64,000 nucleotides of DNA from Cymbidium sinense (GCA_021442155.1 CM038222.1:56725352-56789351); one strand, 5' to 3'; counted from the first letter of the stretch, positions 49,043-62,376 are shown. Program-made: numbers and translations. Notes: a model not told the origin generated them from the letters alone.

Positions 49043-50505
49043 GGGAAAATTTTTAAAATAGGCACATTATTAACCTTAATTAGCAATTTAGGCATAAAAA
49101 AAAATTTTATGAAAATAGTCACACCAGACGACATATGAGCCGTCGCGTCCGCCAAATCAAATGCATGATGGCGTGGATTTTTTTTTCGCTTAGGAGAGAG
49201 AGAGAGAGAGAGATTTTTTTAGAGAGAGAGAGAGAGAACGGGGTTTTATTAATTTTTTAATTAATATAATTATTTAAAATATTTAAAATATATAATTTAA
49301 AAATATTTTTTATAAAATATTTAATAAGTAAATATTTATATATTTAGTTATTAATTAATTTATTTATATATATAATTAAATATATAATTTAAAAATACTT
49401 TTAATTATATATATATTTAGAAATTTATTAAATAATTTTTTATTAATTAATATAATTATTTAAAATATATAATTTTTATTAATTTTTGTTAATATATAAA
49501 AAAAATATTTAAAATATATAAATAAATAATTTTTTTAATAAATAAATAAAGAAAGAAATAAATTATATAAATAAAGTAATTATATATATATTTATAAATT
49601 TATTTAGTTATTTATATAATTTATTGACTTTATATAATAAATAAATAAAAATATAAATAACTAAATATTTTATAAATATATAAATAACTAAATATTTATA
49701 TAATTTAAAATTTATTTATTTATTTATTTATTTATTTAATTAACTAATTATATATTTTAAATAAATAAATATTTTTAAATAACTAATTAAATAAATAAAT
49801 AAATATATAAATAACTAATTATTTATTTATATATTTTAAATATTTTTAAATTATTTATATAACTTAAAAATATTTATATAATTTAAATATATAAATAACT
49901 AAATAAATTTAAAAATATATATATAATTACTTTATTTATATAATTTATAAAATATTTATATAATTTATTTATTTCTTTATTTATGTATTAAAAATTATTT
50001 ATTTATATATTTTAAATATTTTTAATTATATATTAACAAAAATTAAAAAATTATATATTTTAAATAATTATATTAATTAATAAAAAATTATTAAATAAAT
50101 TTCTAAATTTATATATATAATTAAAAATATTTTTAAATTATATATTTAATTATATATATATATAAATAAATTAATAACTAAATATATAAATATTTAGTTA
50201 TTAAATATTTTATAAAAAATATTTTTAAATTAAATATTTTAAATATTTTAAATAATTATATTAATTAAAAAATTAATAAAACCCCATTCTCTCTCTCTCT
50301 CTCCTATCGAAAGTAGAAAAAAAAATCTCTCTCTCTCTCTCTCTCTCCTACCGAAAGTAGAAAAAAAATCCGTAATCATCTGTTGTTTGACGACGCCGAC
50401 GTGCTCGATCGACCCAGAAGGACGACTTTATTTTCTTAAAAAAAAAATTTTGATGCCTAAATTGCTAATTAAGATTAATAATATGCCTATTTTAAAAATT
50501 TCTCC
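49043..50505. mobile_element. Foldback, Mutator-type MITE in LTR3
   Basis: The ends are inverted repeats: left GGGAAAATTTTTAAAATAGG against the inverted right end GGAGAAATTTTTAAAATAGG, continuing for about 80 bp. The direct repeat TATTTAATTT flanks it (49,033-49,042 and 50,506-50,515). A 9-10-bp duplication and GGGAAAATTT-like ends suit Mutator-like elements. Inside the ends come (GA)n on the left and (CT)n on the right (49,194-49,238; 50,288-50,347). Then follows nearly pure A+T that also mirrors itself, so the whole element folds into one hairpin with arms of about 700 bp. It has no coding capacity. Confidence 0.85.
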
Positions 50506-51799
50506 TATTTAATTTATATTAATTCGATTTAAAATTGCAATCACATTTTGATGAAAGTATCCCCTTCTATTGAAATCTTCATTAAACACAACCATCATCG
50601 GGGTTTATGAGTTTGTTTGATCATTTAATTTATTGTTTCAGATCCTGTCCACTCTATTAGTTTAGTAATAGGATCGATCATCATATTATAATTAACTTCT
50701 CAGATATTTTAATAAGTTGAAATTCTTATAATAATTAGATTTTTAGGTTTTGTTAACCCGGACCCGGTCCTAAGACCAAACAAAGAAGCAACCTGCGCAG
50801 CATCCTCAGCCACTAAGTTTAAGCATTCAGCATAGTGTCGGGGCTCATGCGGGTGTATTTAAGAATGCTTGCATAATTTTAAGGCATTGAATTTGAGTTT
50901 TAGTCATACTTTATAATATGTGCAAGAGTTTAATCGAAGTCTTAATTAACGTCTTCTGTTCACTTGTACAATGTGTTGCGAATCCGGTGACATTTTTTTA
51001 GATTGCAACTCAAAATATTACTTGTACTTAGCTTGCTTATTGACTTTTTTTTTTCATTCTCAACTATCATCTGGCCTATAGTTATTAATGAGTTTTTGAA
51101 TTTTTGTCAACTCATCATATTCAACTTTCGCTCTCGCCTATATGAATTGCTATGCCTCCTTCAAGCGAGTTTGTGCGAATTCAAGTTTTTTTTTATTCTT
51201 TTGATGCAAGAATTTAACTCTAGCATTCAACAAGTTTTATGCATCTTAATTTTGTGGTCTTCATTTCATTCAATTTCAAATGTAATTATTCAAGTGTTCA
51301 CTTAATTCTACTTATGCTTGTTGCTTGCTCATGAAATTGACACCTTGAATAATCAATAAGAAGCTTGTTCATGTTATTCGATAAGATGTCAAAGCTCACT
51401 CATGCTAATACATAAGCTATCGAGCTTCATATAAATTCTTTAAATTAGATTGTGTTCAATTCAAATCATTTTTAGTTCATTTGGGATAAGCCATAGTAAT
51501 CTTAGTGCTTATTGTCTTAGTCATATTCATGCTTATTGGTTAGCTTTGTAGTCACATCCATATTCATATAAGAGCTATTAAACCTAATTTGGATTCATTC
51601 TTAACTCCACGTCAATTTTCATATTTATTTGAAAACTAGACTTCAAATTTATTTTAAGTCTCTTGTGAGTTTAGTATTAGCCTCCCCAAGTTTCAATTAA
51701 AGCTTGTTTAATTTTGAGAAATTTGAAAGAAAGAGAACTCACTTTACCATGGAATTAAGTTTTAACAAGAATGGGTCTCATATTGATTCTTTCTATTTC

Positions 51800-51807
51800 T
51801 ATAAATA
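51800..51807 (+). promoter_or_regulatory. TATA box on the strand opposite to gag-pol, LTR3
   Basis: TATAAATA followed by AGGCTAAGGAGGGCC, very similar to 3,256. Downstream sequence (CATTTCATATCATTTG against CATTTCATTCCATTTG) is also conserved. Confidence 0.45.
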
Positions 51808-52170
51808 AGGCTAAGGAGGGCCTTTCATTTCATATCATTTGCTTGAGAGGTTATAGTATTTTGGAGTTTGAAGGGGGAGAAAAATTTTATTGCATTCTAA
51901 GCCAGATTTTCAAGTCTTTTTAAAGTTTGTTGTAAACTCTTTTCTCATTTCAGTTTGATATTCATCTGTATATTTTTTTTTATAGAATTTTCAGCTAATT
52001 ATATTCAAATTTCATTTTTTTTTTAGATTATCATATTCTTGGTATGTTAGATGAATCTTGATTCTTTTTTTTCATTAAGTCTAAATTTTAGGTATTTCGA
52101 CATAGAGGTGTCACATCTAGTTTTGAGTCATTCCATCACTCGATGATACAAGTTAAACATCTCATTTTTT

Positions 52171-52202
52171 ATCTCGTCACGCCCTGATAAGCGTGACGAG
52201 AT
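52171..52202. other. Perfect 12-bp stem-loop in LTR3
   Basis: ATCTCGTCACGC pairs with GCGTGACGAGAT around an 8-nt loop (CCTGATAA). It is the strongest member of the LTR stem-loop family. Confidence 0.7.
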
Positions 52203-53601
52203 CTTCATACTTGCATAAAAATAAATACATATACATATATATTTTCTATACACCTGATTCTTTACACATCTACAACTAGCCACACTAATAAATTTGCAAG
52301 CCAATATAACTAATCAGTGACTTGAAAGCGATGCAGGGAGATGCCGGTTACTGTTTACTGGGTAGGAAGGAATCGGTGGCTGTTGCGAATCCGACAATAA
52401 CAGAACGGAGAAAGGGGAAAAGAGGGAAATGTCGAAAACCTAAAGAAATCCGTCAGATGACAGAGTTCCTCCTCGGATGAAGGAAGGCTCGCATCTTAGG
52501 CTCGCGATTCTGCTGGATGAAACAGAAGAAGGATCCGAATGGGGAAATAGGAAGGGGAATCGGAGAAGAAGGACTGGGCTTACGGTTCGAGGGAGATCGA
52601 CGGGCTTGTGGCTTGCGGCTCGCGATTTCCTTGCGGTTGAGGGAGTCGGACGAAGAGGAGAAGAGGGAAATCGTGCGGTTTCCTTGTAGTTGAGGTAGTC
52701 GGGCGAAGAGGAGAAGATGGAAATCGCGAGTGTGGGCAGCAAAACCGAATGAAGTGCCTTCGGTTGCCTCTGTGCGTGAAAAAAAGGGGTGGATTATGCG
52801 CGTGAGCAGTTGAGAATCGAGCGTGCTTGCCTTCTTTGCGGCTTGCGGTTGAGGGAGTCGGACGAGAGCCAAAAGCTTTCAGTCTTAACCGAACGAACCA
52901 AGCGAAGGAGTTTTGTGCGTGAAAGAGGACCGAACCGACCCTTTTCTTGTTCTGCCAAGTGAGATCAGATTACAGCCATCAAAATTTTCTTCCTCCTTTG
53001 TTGTCTGCTATTAATAAAGGAAATTAGGGCCGGATAGGGTTAGATAGGTATATGAATAGATCTTGTTAATTTTTTAAGCATTTAATTAATCTCAATATAG
53101 ATTTTACCAGATATATTAATATATACGTAGAATTATATTCAACACAAATGAAGTCGGGTCGACGAATAAGTAAAAAATATGCATTATCTCTTCGATCGAC
53201 ATTTAGATAGAAATTTCATTTGATATTTTGGCGTAACGGCATCAATTCATTAAGCGGATGTTGTTGACATCATCAGCCTCCTAATTCGACATGCGACACA
53301 TTATTCGCTTTAATCGGCTGAATTAGATGCAATATTTATATTCTAATCAATTTCAATTTCAATGCGAGCGACAGTTCGTCATGAGATCGGGGCATCATTT
53401 CTTCGACTCTAATAAGCGTTACATTTACCGCCGATCTCTTAACGGCAGTTAGATTGATTTTATATTCGATATTTCAATGAACGCTGAAAGTCTTTCGTCG
53501 CGTCATTTGGGCGACTTTTGATGTCAGTGTATTTCATTAAGCATGAAGATCTCATCAAATTCATCTTATGATTCGACTTATATGTAGCGTAGTGGAGGTC
53601 A

Positions 53602-54959
53602 ACACAAATCAATAAACTTATGCAAATAGGAGTGCGAATGTATGTGCACACATAAGAATATATATGTTGCATATGTTCTCACATATGCAATGCTTATTTT
53701 CGAATTCATTTATCTATTATATTTTTATTAACACATTCATATTTGTAATCTTCAAGCATTATGTGTATATTTTTTTATAGTGTTTGTATGTATGTACATG
53801 ATACACACATGCATGCATGCATCAATCTATTAATGTACATAAGGCATACATAAGAAGCAATAAAAGGATAATATGCAAACACCACATCCATACATCTATA
53901 CAAACCCTAGAAGAGGTAAAGCAAGCCTGGTTAGTTCACTTTAAAGGTTCACAATCGCAATTCTAGTCAAGAGATATAAACACTAATAGCACAACCAAAA
54001 CAAGGGATAATACGTAATCAATCAACAGAAGCTGGCAGAATCTAGATAGTACGCTAATTCAACTAAACAGAAAATCAATAGCAATCACTCTCGTATACCT
54101 CTCCAAAACCAAAATATTATGTTCAAAGATCGCAGCTTTAAACGACATCCCAGCTTGTATAGGTGATGGTGTAAGTTGTGCATCAATCGTATATGTGATA
54201 TTATTTGTCAATGTTATTGACAATAGTCTCAGTTGATGATGGTATAGTCAAGTACTGATAGTTAAGATCAGATGTCCGATGATCAATGATGACCAATGAT
54301 GATGCAAGTGGTCATAAAATGGTGGCATGGTAACGATGTGATGACGGTGGTCGGGAAGTGATCCGACGACATTGGTCTGGAGGCGCCGGCCCTACGACGA
54401 TCAAGTGGCGGTGGTTGGGCAATGATCTGGTGGTGATGTCTAGCGATATCAGTCAGACAATGACAGCCCGACATGGATCTAGTGACGTCGACCAGCAACG
54501 ATCCAGTGAAAATGATCATGCTGTAATGGTTGAGCAGCGTTTTGTTGGCTCAAATTTAAAAAAAAAAAAAAACACTTTTTTTTTGAAGGAATAGAAAAGA
54601 ATTAACACAAGTAATAAAATCACACGATTTTATTTTATGACTTGAGATTGTCTTTTTTTTAAAGGCATTTGAGTGAGTTTAATTGTAAATTTACATACTC
54701 AGTGTATATGTAAAAATTTGTATCTAAGAATTTATGATTAAAAGTTAAAAAGCTCTCCATTATTAGACTAAATTGTCTTGCACAACATAGTGCCCAATAT
54801 AAGTTGGTGCATTAAATATTAAGGTGGTTTCTACCTATTTTTTGAGATTTTACATACTATTGCTGATTACACTTATGTTGATGATTTCAAATCAGTTAGA
54901 ATGGATTCAAAATCTGCAAATAATTTTTTTTAAAAAATTTTGATTGATTGAGAATTTTC
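53602..54959. other. Non-LTR flank without recognised gene
   Basis: AT-rich sequence. A perfect 10-bp hairpin TTGCATATGT-TCTC-ACATATGCAA lies at 53,667-53,690. Positions 54,230-54,545 are a cryptic repeat of GATGATC, GGTGG and CGATC words, higher in GC than its surroundings. ORFs on both strands there are low-complexity and not credible genes. Confidence 0.6.
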
Positions 54960-55800
54960 AGCTGAGAGCCTGAAATTGAGTTCTATTTAAAACTTATAGA
55001 TTTTGAATGGTATTTCACAAAACTCATAATAATTGTAAATAATCCATTAAAATTTTAACATCAATACCTCATTAAATTATTGGAACATTTATTTGTTATG
55101 ATATGAATTTTAATTGGATGAGTGGTTTCATATCTTAAATAAGTTTCTATAATTTTTTATGATAAAATAATTATAATTATAATTGAAGCCTTATTTGAGA
55201 CAACAGTAACAGTGTGGTGCAATTTGCACTGCACAATAGTACCTTAATATTATCTAAGGTGTTACGTTCTGATTGTATTTTAAAAAATTTATGATGAGAA
55301 AACTACATTTTTCAACATAATTATCTGTGATGATAGTTAAAAAATTATAAATAGACTTTTGTAAAATAAAAAAAATTATATACTCATTACAGTTTCTTCA
55401 AACAATTTTTTCTATAACATATCCATTATTATTATTATTATTATTTTATATAGCTAGAGTTATCCCAAATAGACTCGAGTTTTGAAACAGATAAATTTCA
55501 ACTTTTCTTATGATGAGATTTTTAAATCAAATGAGAGTTTTAAAGATTTGATTTTGATAATAGAAATGAGAGTTATAATAGAAATTTGCTGCTGAAATTA
55601 TATCAAAATATTCGGCTAATAATTTATTGGTTCACAAATTAAATGAAGATATAAATATTTTAAAGCAGACATTTATAAAATATTAATTTGCGCCAAAATA
55701 TTAATAAAATAATTTGGTATATTTTTAATTTGCTATTGAAATTATACCAAATTAAATTTTAAATCAATGTATAAATATCTGTAAAGTGATATTCTTTAGA
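54960..55800 (+). repeat. Dispersed AT-rich repeat, copy A
   Basis: It is recognised by TTGAATGGTATTTC, TGGAACATTTATTTGTTATG and ATCAAATGAGAGTTTTAAAG segments that recur in order at 60,270-61,020 and, inverted, at 61,380-62,250. No coding potential. Confidence 0.8.
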
Positions 55801-57338
55801 CGCTGAATTGTGAATATGTTACTTCATATTTAGAATCGGGTAAATATAAAAATGCACAAATAATATTTGAGTGTTTCATCAAAATTAAATTGTTAATGAA
55901 TCGCGAATCTTTATTGAAAGATCTCATGCGATGACTGAAATAGTTAATTCTGAACATCAATAGAGATTAATTGAAGAGCTGACATAAATCATAAATTTTA
56001 CATGATGTGTAAATTTAATAATGGAGTGGTCATAAAAATGTATAATTAAAATCTTAATAAATGAAATGATACTTTTAGTGATTATATAATGATAAGTGAG
56101 ATCAAAATAATTATTTTATTGATCACTATACACGCGCGAAATTTTGACAATATATGAAATAGCATAAATACTTAAAATACATAAGATAAAGTTTTTCTTA
56201 TAACAAAGACATATATAAATGTGAGATACGCAATGTATTATATCTTAATATGTAATATTATTGGTTTTTGCATATAACTATATAATATGACATTTTTATA
56301 CATTAGAGAAATTTTAGAAGGACATATCTCGATAATGTATTAATTATTATCTCCAAGATTCTATTATCAAACAAAGATCATTTCCAAATATATATTTGCC
56401 CCAATAAAGGGACATATAAGACATTTATCTACAAATATTCATATCGAAGAATGTACAAATTTAATTATAACGCAAATAGTACATATTATCTGGCATACAT
56501 ATGACCATAATTTACATGATTTTTTGGCAAATTCTGGCCGACATACCTCATGTTAGAAGATCGCAAAAACAGCATAGGATAGAACCATCGTAAAGATCAT
56601 CATGATGTCTACGCTCACCATCCCAAGATAATTTGCAATGCATTCCACCACGCACATTCGCATGATAAATTTATTATATTTTTTTCAGCTTTGATTATTT
56701 ATTTACGCTTATATATTTTTTAGTTACTCATTCACCTATCATCAATAATCCTACATTATTTATTTAATCTAATTCAATCGGAGAGTAAAGATTTAATTTT
56801 ACATATAGCTCAAATCTAATTTAAAACTATTTTCATATATGTATTTATTATGAAAGAGTCAAATTAAAAAAATACATCTAGAGTCAAAATTCACATTACA
56901 AGTTTTAATGTGTTTTAAAATAAATTACAAGTAAAATAATATCTTCAAATATAAACGATTATTTTTCAATAAACCAATCTCAATTTATTAATATATCAGA
57001 GTGTTTGATTACCAAAAGATATATATATATTCAACAATCCAGATATTAAAAAACAAAAAAATGCCGTAATTCTTTCGCAACTTCAAAATTTATACATATT
57101 AAAAACCATTACCCGAGATTCACAAAATCCAACATGAAAATCAGAATTTTTTATTACCTTTCCAACGATTAACCAAAACCGACAACATGAGTCTATGGCC
57201 AAAAAAAATAAGCATTGATTTTTTAAAAAAAATTAAAAAATCATTAATTGAGCTAAATAAATCAGACAAGGACTGAGGCTATTTTTAATTTTTTTTAACC
57301 GAGTTAATTAGCTAATTATGTTATTAATTATGACTAAT
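55801..57338. other. AT-rich intergenic sequence
   Basis: I see no gene, clear repeat or RNA gene here. The matching interval of the second duplication unit (61,020-62,580) is unrelated. Confidence 0.6.
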
Positions 57339-58092
57339 TTAAAAATTAAGCCGTCTTCTCCCCTCTTCTTTGGCAGAAACTGAAGGAGGTTCAAACTCTC
57401 TAAAAACCCTTAAAGCTGAGATCAGAGAAAGGCAAATGAAACAAAGAAGAGCGAGAAAATGGAGAACCAGAGAGGCTTTTCCTTTGCCGCACAACTTCAT
57501 AAAGTAGCTGCAGACCTCACTCCATGAGACCTCTCTGTCTCCCTCATGAGCCAGATAGAGAAGCTCTGCCACTGCTGAGCTCGATCTCACCATTAGATAA
57601 GCTATAAGCTGAGAAATTGAGGGGTTAAATACTGAAAATTGTTTGCTTGATAGATTTCCAATTGTGATTTTAAGTCTAATAAAAAAAACTGGATAAGATT
57701 TAAATCTGGTTAATTCCTGCTATGTTTTATAACCAAATAGCCTCTAAAGTTTACATATGAGTGAAAATTAGTTCCAGATCAAAAGATGAGACTTTACCTT
57801 TGATACCAACAGTCGATGAGAAGATTCAAACTAAAAATTAGTAAATCAACTGCTATTTTATTTTTCATTTAGAATTATTTTGCGCTTGCTTTGCGAATCT
57901 TAACAAATTGTTTGGAAAAGATGAGGTACAGTGAGATGATTTAGAGGAACACCATTAAGGATTCGATAGAACCTGATCTAGAAGAAAGAAACCCCATGTA
58001 GTTTTGTTCTCTCGAAGTCTCATCAATAGGGTTGCTGAGATTAGTGGGGCTGAGATGCAGTTCATTGAGAACAAGAACCTGCACAAAAACTC

Positions 58093-58130
<38 letters not shown>

Positions 58131-58297
58131 GAGAGTTCTTACCTGAAGCCAGAGATATTGGTGAACTCAACCTTGCCATATTGATCAGTTGAATCCTTGA
58201 CCTGCACCACCGTGAATGCTGATGCAATGGTGAGGGGAAGTACAGAGAGTCTGAGAAAGATTTCAAAAGATCTGAGATTAACATGCAAACCATTCAT
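57339..58297 (-). CDS. CASPL2: CASP-like membrane protein, CASPL2 subfamily, three exons
   Basis: CASP-like proteins are small four-span plasma-membrane proteins related to those that organise the Casparian strip. Exon 1 is 58,297-58,143, exon 2 is 58,078-57,973, exon 3 is 57,608-57,339 including the stop, all with GT...AG introns, giving 176 residues. Membrane segment 1 is FEIFLRLSVLPLTIASAF with the family Arg. Segment 2 is MNCISAPLISATLLM. Segment 3 includes FFLLDQLIAYLMV with the family Asp. Segment 4 is LHFLALLCFICLSLISAL. Typical subfamily features are YGKVEFTNISGF after segment 1 and EGDREVSWSEVCSYFMKLC before segment 4, with its two Cys. The start is the first ATG that keeps this frame. 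The exon 2 donor (CAG/GTTCTA) is weak, so that junction needs transcript support. Intron 1 and the 5' UTR carry (GA/CT)n. A frameshifted duplicate lies 5.2 kb away. Confidence 0.85.
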
Positions 58298-58330
58298 CTT
58301 TTCAAAGGTTATGAAAGAAAATGAGGAAAG

Positions 58331-58377
<47 letters not shown>

Positions 58378-58620
58378 AGCGAGAGAAGCTCAGGAGGATG
58401 GCAACTTAAACAAACCCGAAAGTGTGGTGGGTGAAAGGCCGTAAGTGAGGCTGCTGCTAATGTAGCTAAGAGAGAGAGACGGAGTGTGAGAGAGATATTT
58501 CCTTTGGGCTATATTTAGAAAGTGGTCTATTGCGTTGACAGTGCTTAACAGGCCTTTTCGCAGCTTACTTCCTTTAGAATTCAATGTAGTCGATACTCTC
58601 TCTCTCTCTCTCTCTCTCAC
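58298..58620 (-). promoter_or_regulatory. Upstream region of the CASP-like gene
   Basis: On the gene strand a TATA-like CTAAATATAG lies at 58,518-58,509, about 215 bp before the start codon. (CT)n follows in the presumed 5' UTR (58,373-58,337), a common pyrimidine-patch arrangement in plant promoters. A (TC)n tract lies at 58,594-58,618. The same features are conserved in the duplicate near 63,690. Confidence 0.5.
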
Positions 58621-60254
58621 ATCGGATGCAGGCTTCTCCGATCATCACGATAATTGCATGATTTCGCTAATTTATTTTAATTATTAGTTTTATTTTAAGA
58701 TAATTAATATTTAATTTAACAATAGTGATTTTGAGATAATGTCTTCGATTAATCTTAAATATTTAAAAGAGAATAACGGTCAGAATTATGATAATTGCTA
58801 TGGGTGATGATATTTCATTCCATGAGACCGATGTGGCAAGGAATGTAATTGATTTTAAATGGCCATCCTAAGAAATTATTTCTAAGATAAAATCATGTAT
58901 ATAAATAAATATCATAAATTGAAAGTAGCATAAGAGATTATTTCTAAGAGAGGGTCTATCTCTCAATTTAAATAATTCTACATATGTAATTTGAGAATTA
59001 CAAAAAGAAAAGCTCTTCGAGATAAGTTGACTTGAATAGTGGGAGACATTATTATCATTGTAGAAGTTTTAAAGTGTCAAGAGTTATTACTTATTATCAA
59101 AGATGATATGTATTAGATAGCTCTAAGTGACGAAGAACGAAATTTGATTATCTTTATATGGTATTAGATTGACAAATCAAATGTTGGATGTTAGTAGTTC
59201 ACTTAACATCAAAAGTCGACAAGTATGCATGAGCAAAGATAGTATCAATGCAAGTGATAATGAAAAAATTATTTTAATTGTTCTACCAAGATAGAGGAGA
59301 TTTAATGATCAAGATGGACAGAGTATATGAAGGGCATCACATCTTAGATGTAATGGGAAAAACTTAAATTCAATAGATGGAAGGTAATTTGCTTTGTTAT
59401 TCATTGAATAGAAGGGGAGACAAGACAAGTAAAATGAACATCAAATGCCGATAGTTGGGCATTGAACATCAATTGTGGGAAGGTGTCAATTAATGGTTGA
59501 CTTGTAACATCATAAATCATGTGATGATACACACTATATTCATTCTTTGATTGAAAAAAAAGGCTAAACCGATGAGATGTATGTTAGACAATGACAATTG
59601 ATGAATATTGAATGCTACTCATAAAATATCAACACCCATTAATAGGAAATAGAAGATGAAAAAACTTGATCAATTTTCATTATAAATTGAATTGGGTGAC
59701 CAAAAGATGAATATTATGCATATGTGATTAGCAAACATTGAATATTGATGTGGGCAAGCAATGATCGATGATCAATGAGGAATATTAGAAATCAAGTGAT
59801 AGTGAACAACTAGCGTACTTGTTATAATATGAGGGTAGACTTGATTATCAAGAAGATAGATATCAACATCAATTACTAATAGGCATCAAATCAAAGCATT
59901 ATATGACATTCGATGGAGAATGATATGAGTCAAATGATAATAAATGATCAATTCTATCATTTTTTCGATGAGAAAAGAGATTGATCAATAATTGATAGAT
60001 AACAAAAATGTATTAGAGGTATACATTGGTCAATGATTACAAGGAATGTTGGAAGTTGATTAGCGATAAGTGCTCAACTTGATTGTTCTAATATAAGACC
60101 GAAAAATCAAAAAAAGATGAATATCTAACATCAACTAGATCCATTTCATGCCGATATTGATTCGAGAATTCGGATGCATCTACGCTGATATATGTGTTAT
60201 GTACGGGATCAATTGTAAATCCAGATAAGCGGAAAAAATTCGTGTTTTCCATCG
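58621..60254. other. Intergenic sequence, start duplicated at window end
   Basis: Positions 58,621-58,834 recur at 63,787-64,000. The remainder has loosely repeated words such as ATCAATTGTGGGAAGGTGTC and GATCAATGAGGAATATT. No gene is seen. Confidence 0.6.
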
Positions 60255-61020
60255 ATTAATTTTAGGACAAGTTATTTAAAACTTTAGATTTTGAATGGTA
60301 TTTCAAAACTCATAATTGTAAATAATCTATTAAAATTTTATCATCAATACCTCATTAAATTATTGGAACATTTATTTCTTATGATATTCATTTTAATTAG
60401 ATGAGTTGTTTCATATCTTAAATAAGTTTCTATATAAAATAATTATAATTATAAATTGATGCCTTATTTGAGTCACGGTGATGTAATTTGCACATTATAA
60501 AATTATTTAAATCTATGACAAAAAACTACGTTTTCAACATGACATATGTGAAGATAGTTAAAAGCTGTAGATTGATTTTATAAAATAAGAAAAAATTGCA
60601 TATAATTGCAACTTCTTCAAATAACTTTTTTCTATACATTCATTATTATTATTATTTATACAACTGGAGTTATCCCAAACAGACCCAAGTTTTGAAACAG
60701 ATAAATTTCAACTTTTCTTATGATGAGATTTTAAATCAAATGAGAGTTTTAAAGATTTGATTTTGATAATAGAAATGAGTTATAATAGAAATTTCCTGAA
60801 ATTATATCAAAATATTCGGCTAATAATTTTTTGGTTCACAAATTAAATGAAGATATAAATATTTTAAACCAGTCATTTATAAAATATTAGTTTGTGCCAA
60901 AAAAATATTAATAAAATAATTTTGGTATATTTTTAATGCTATTAAAATTATACCAAATTAAATTTTAATTGAATGTATAAATATTTGTGTGATATTCTTT
61001 AGAAGCAGAATTGTGAATAT
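60255..61020 (+). repeat. Dispersed AT-rich repeat, copy B
   Basis: Direct copy of 54,960-55,800 with many small deletions. It faces an inverted third copy at 61,380-62,250, so the two can pair. Confidence 0.8.
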
Positions 61021-61379
61021 GTTGCTGTGAATTATATCTAGAGGTATTAAATATTATGTTTATTTCTACCTGTTCATCTCTGCATTCCTTCTTTATTTTA
61101 TTTTATTTTAAAATATTTGATTCATTTTTTATGACAAATTCACATACTATGCATTCTCTAAATACTTTAATCTGTGAGGATTTTCCTCTATTTATAGATT
61201 CAAATCAATTCTAAACTTTACTTAGTCCATTATATGAATTTTATCCGTAAAAAAGAGAATTTAAATAAATAACTCGAATTATGTTACAATTAGAATGCGA
61301 CAATAAGTTATGTTTTATCTTGAACTAAGTTGAAAATTATAACTTATGTCAGAAGACTATACACGACTAAAATTTTATG

Positions 61380-62250
61380 GCCCACAAATTAAATGAATAT
61401 ATAAATGTTCATTTAATATTATTTTAATGAGATATTAATGAACATATAAATGCACAATAATGTACATTTATATGTTCATTTAATTTGTAGGCAAAAAAAA
61501 TATTAACCGAATAACTTGGTATAATTTTAATAGCAAAGCTCGTATCAATATAACATTTCTATTATCTAAATCAAGGCTTTAAAACTCTCGTTCGATTTCA
61601 AATTTTAACAGTTTCAAAATTCAGTTATGATCGCAATTTAAATTAATTTTATAGTAAAAAAATTTAGATTGCAAACCAACCGAACCGAGCAGAAACTTGT
61701 TCTCAAGCTCGTTTGTCATTATCACCTCAGCGAGCTCAATTCGAGCTTTTAAGATGGCGGTTCAGCTCTCGAAAATCTGTTTGAGCTCGGCTCGAAGTTG
61801 TTCATGAGCTCAAAGATCTTTATCAAATATTTCAGCAACTCGCTTAATGAATAAACGAGCCTAATCAACTTATTCAACTTATTCAGAAACAAAGCGTGTT
61901 GAGAATATAAACGATACTATTTATAAACAAATTTTAATATTAATCGAAGCTTTATCGATTCCTTAACATCTATTGGAGTTTTAAATGATTACTTTAACAT
62001 AAATGAACCAAATAATAACTTATTCAAACTTTCATTTAACAATCGGATTTACAAATATTCAAACTGCTCAATTCTTAAATATCAATATAAAATAAATGAG
62101 CCAATCAAGTAGCTTGAAACGCCGGTTCATTTACAGCCCTAAAAAAAAAAATTGGTAGAAACTCATTCAAATATGAAAACAGTCATCTAATTAAAATTCA
62201 TTCTATATGAAATAAATGTTTCTATAATTTATGAAATTATATGCAATAAG
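61380..62250 (-). repeat. Dispersed AT-rich repeat, inverted copy C
   Basis: The reverse complement of 61,390-61,660 resembles 55,480-55,700 (CGAGAGTTTTAAAG, ATAATAGAAATG, CACAAATTAAATGA). That of 62,150-62,260 resembles 55,070-55,165 (GAAACATTTATTTC, GAATTTTAATTAGATGA). At 61,391-61,486 an inner inverted repeat (CAAATTAAATGAATATATAA and its mirror) forms a hairpin. Positions 61,690-61,880 hold repeated GAGCTCG/CTCGGCTCG words common in plant DNA-transposon relics. Confidence 0.65.
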
Positions 62251-62291
62251 ATTATAATGAATTATTAAATTTATTTTAAAATGAGTACCAT

Positions 62292-62374
<83 letters not shown>
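62292..62374. repeat. (TA)n microsatellite
   Basis: An AT repeat of about 83 bp with one interruption near 62,301. Confidence 0.95.

Positions 62375-62376
<2 letters not shown>

Larger units (their letters stand above)
31325..53601 (-). mobile_element. Tat-lineage element 2 (LTR2, internal region 2, LTR3)
   Basis: It is an internally deleted copy of the same family. It keeps the 3' UTR repeats, most of integrase, the protease, part of the gag-pro linker, a leader region and the primer-binding site. It lacks reverse transcriptase, both RNase H domains and gag. It could only move with help, and its remaining frames are also broken. Confidence 0.75.
48341..53601 (-). mobile_element. LTR3, 5' LTR of element 2
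   Basis: Termini are TGTGGCCTCC at 48,341 and GTGGAGGTCA at 53,601. It aligns with LTR1 and LTR2 along its length (for example 50,742 GTTAACCCGGACC, 51,800 TATA, 53,560-53,601 ATTCGACTTATATG...). Without the 1.46-kb foldback insertion it is about 3.8 kb, probably closest to the original LTR. To the right lies sequence unrelated to the elements. Confidence 0.8.

Noticed and set aside
52440..52872. Ser/Pro-rich ORFs on the minus strand, also at 9,694-9,963 and 39,274-39,726
   Set aside because: They lie at equivalent purine-rich LTR positions but their proteins are not similar to each other, so they look like composition effects.
54283..54594. Overlapping ORFs rich in His and Asp on both strands
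   Set aside because: They come from a GATGATC/GGTGG cryptic repeat with no recognisable domain.
57955..58293. Single 112-codon minus-strand ORF as the gene
   Set aside because: It is the wrong frame through exon 1 and reads through intron 1. The frame starting at 58,297 with splicing gives a coherent CASP-like protein.
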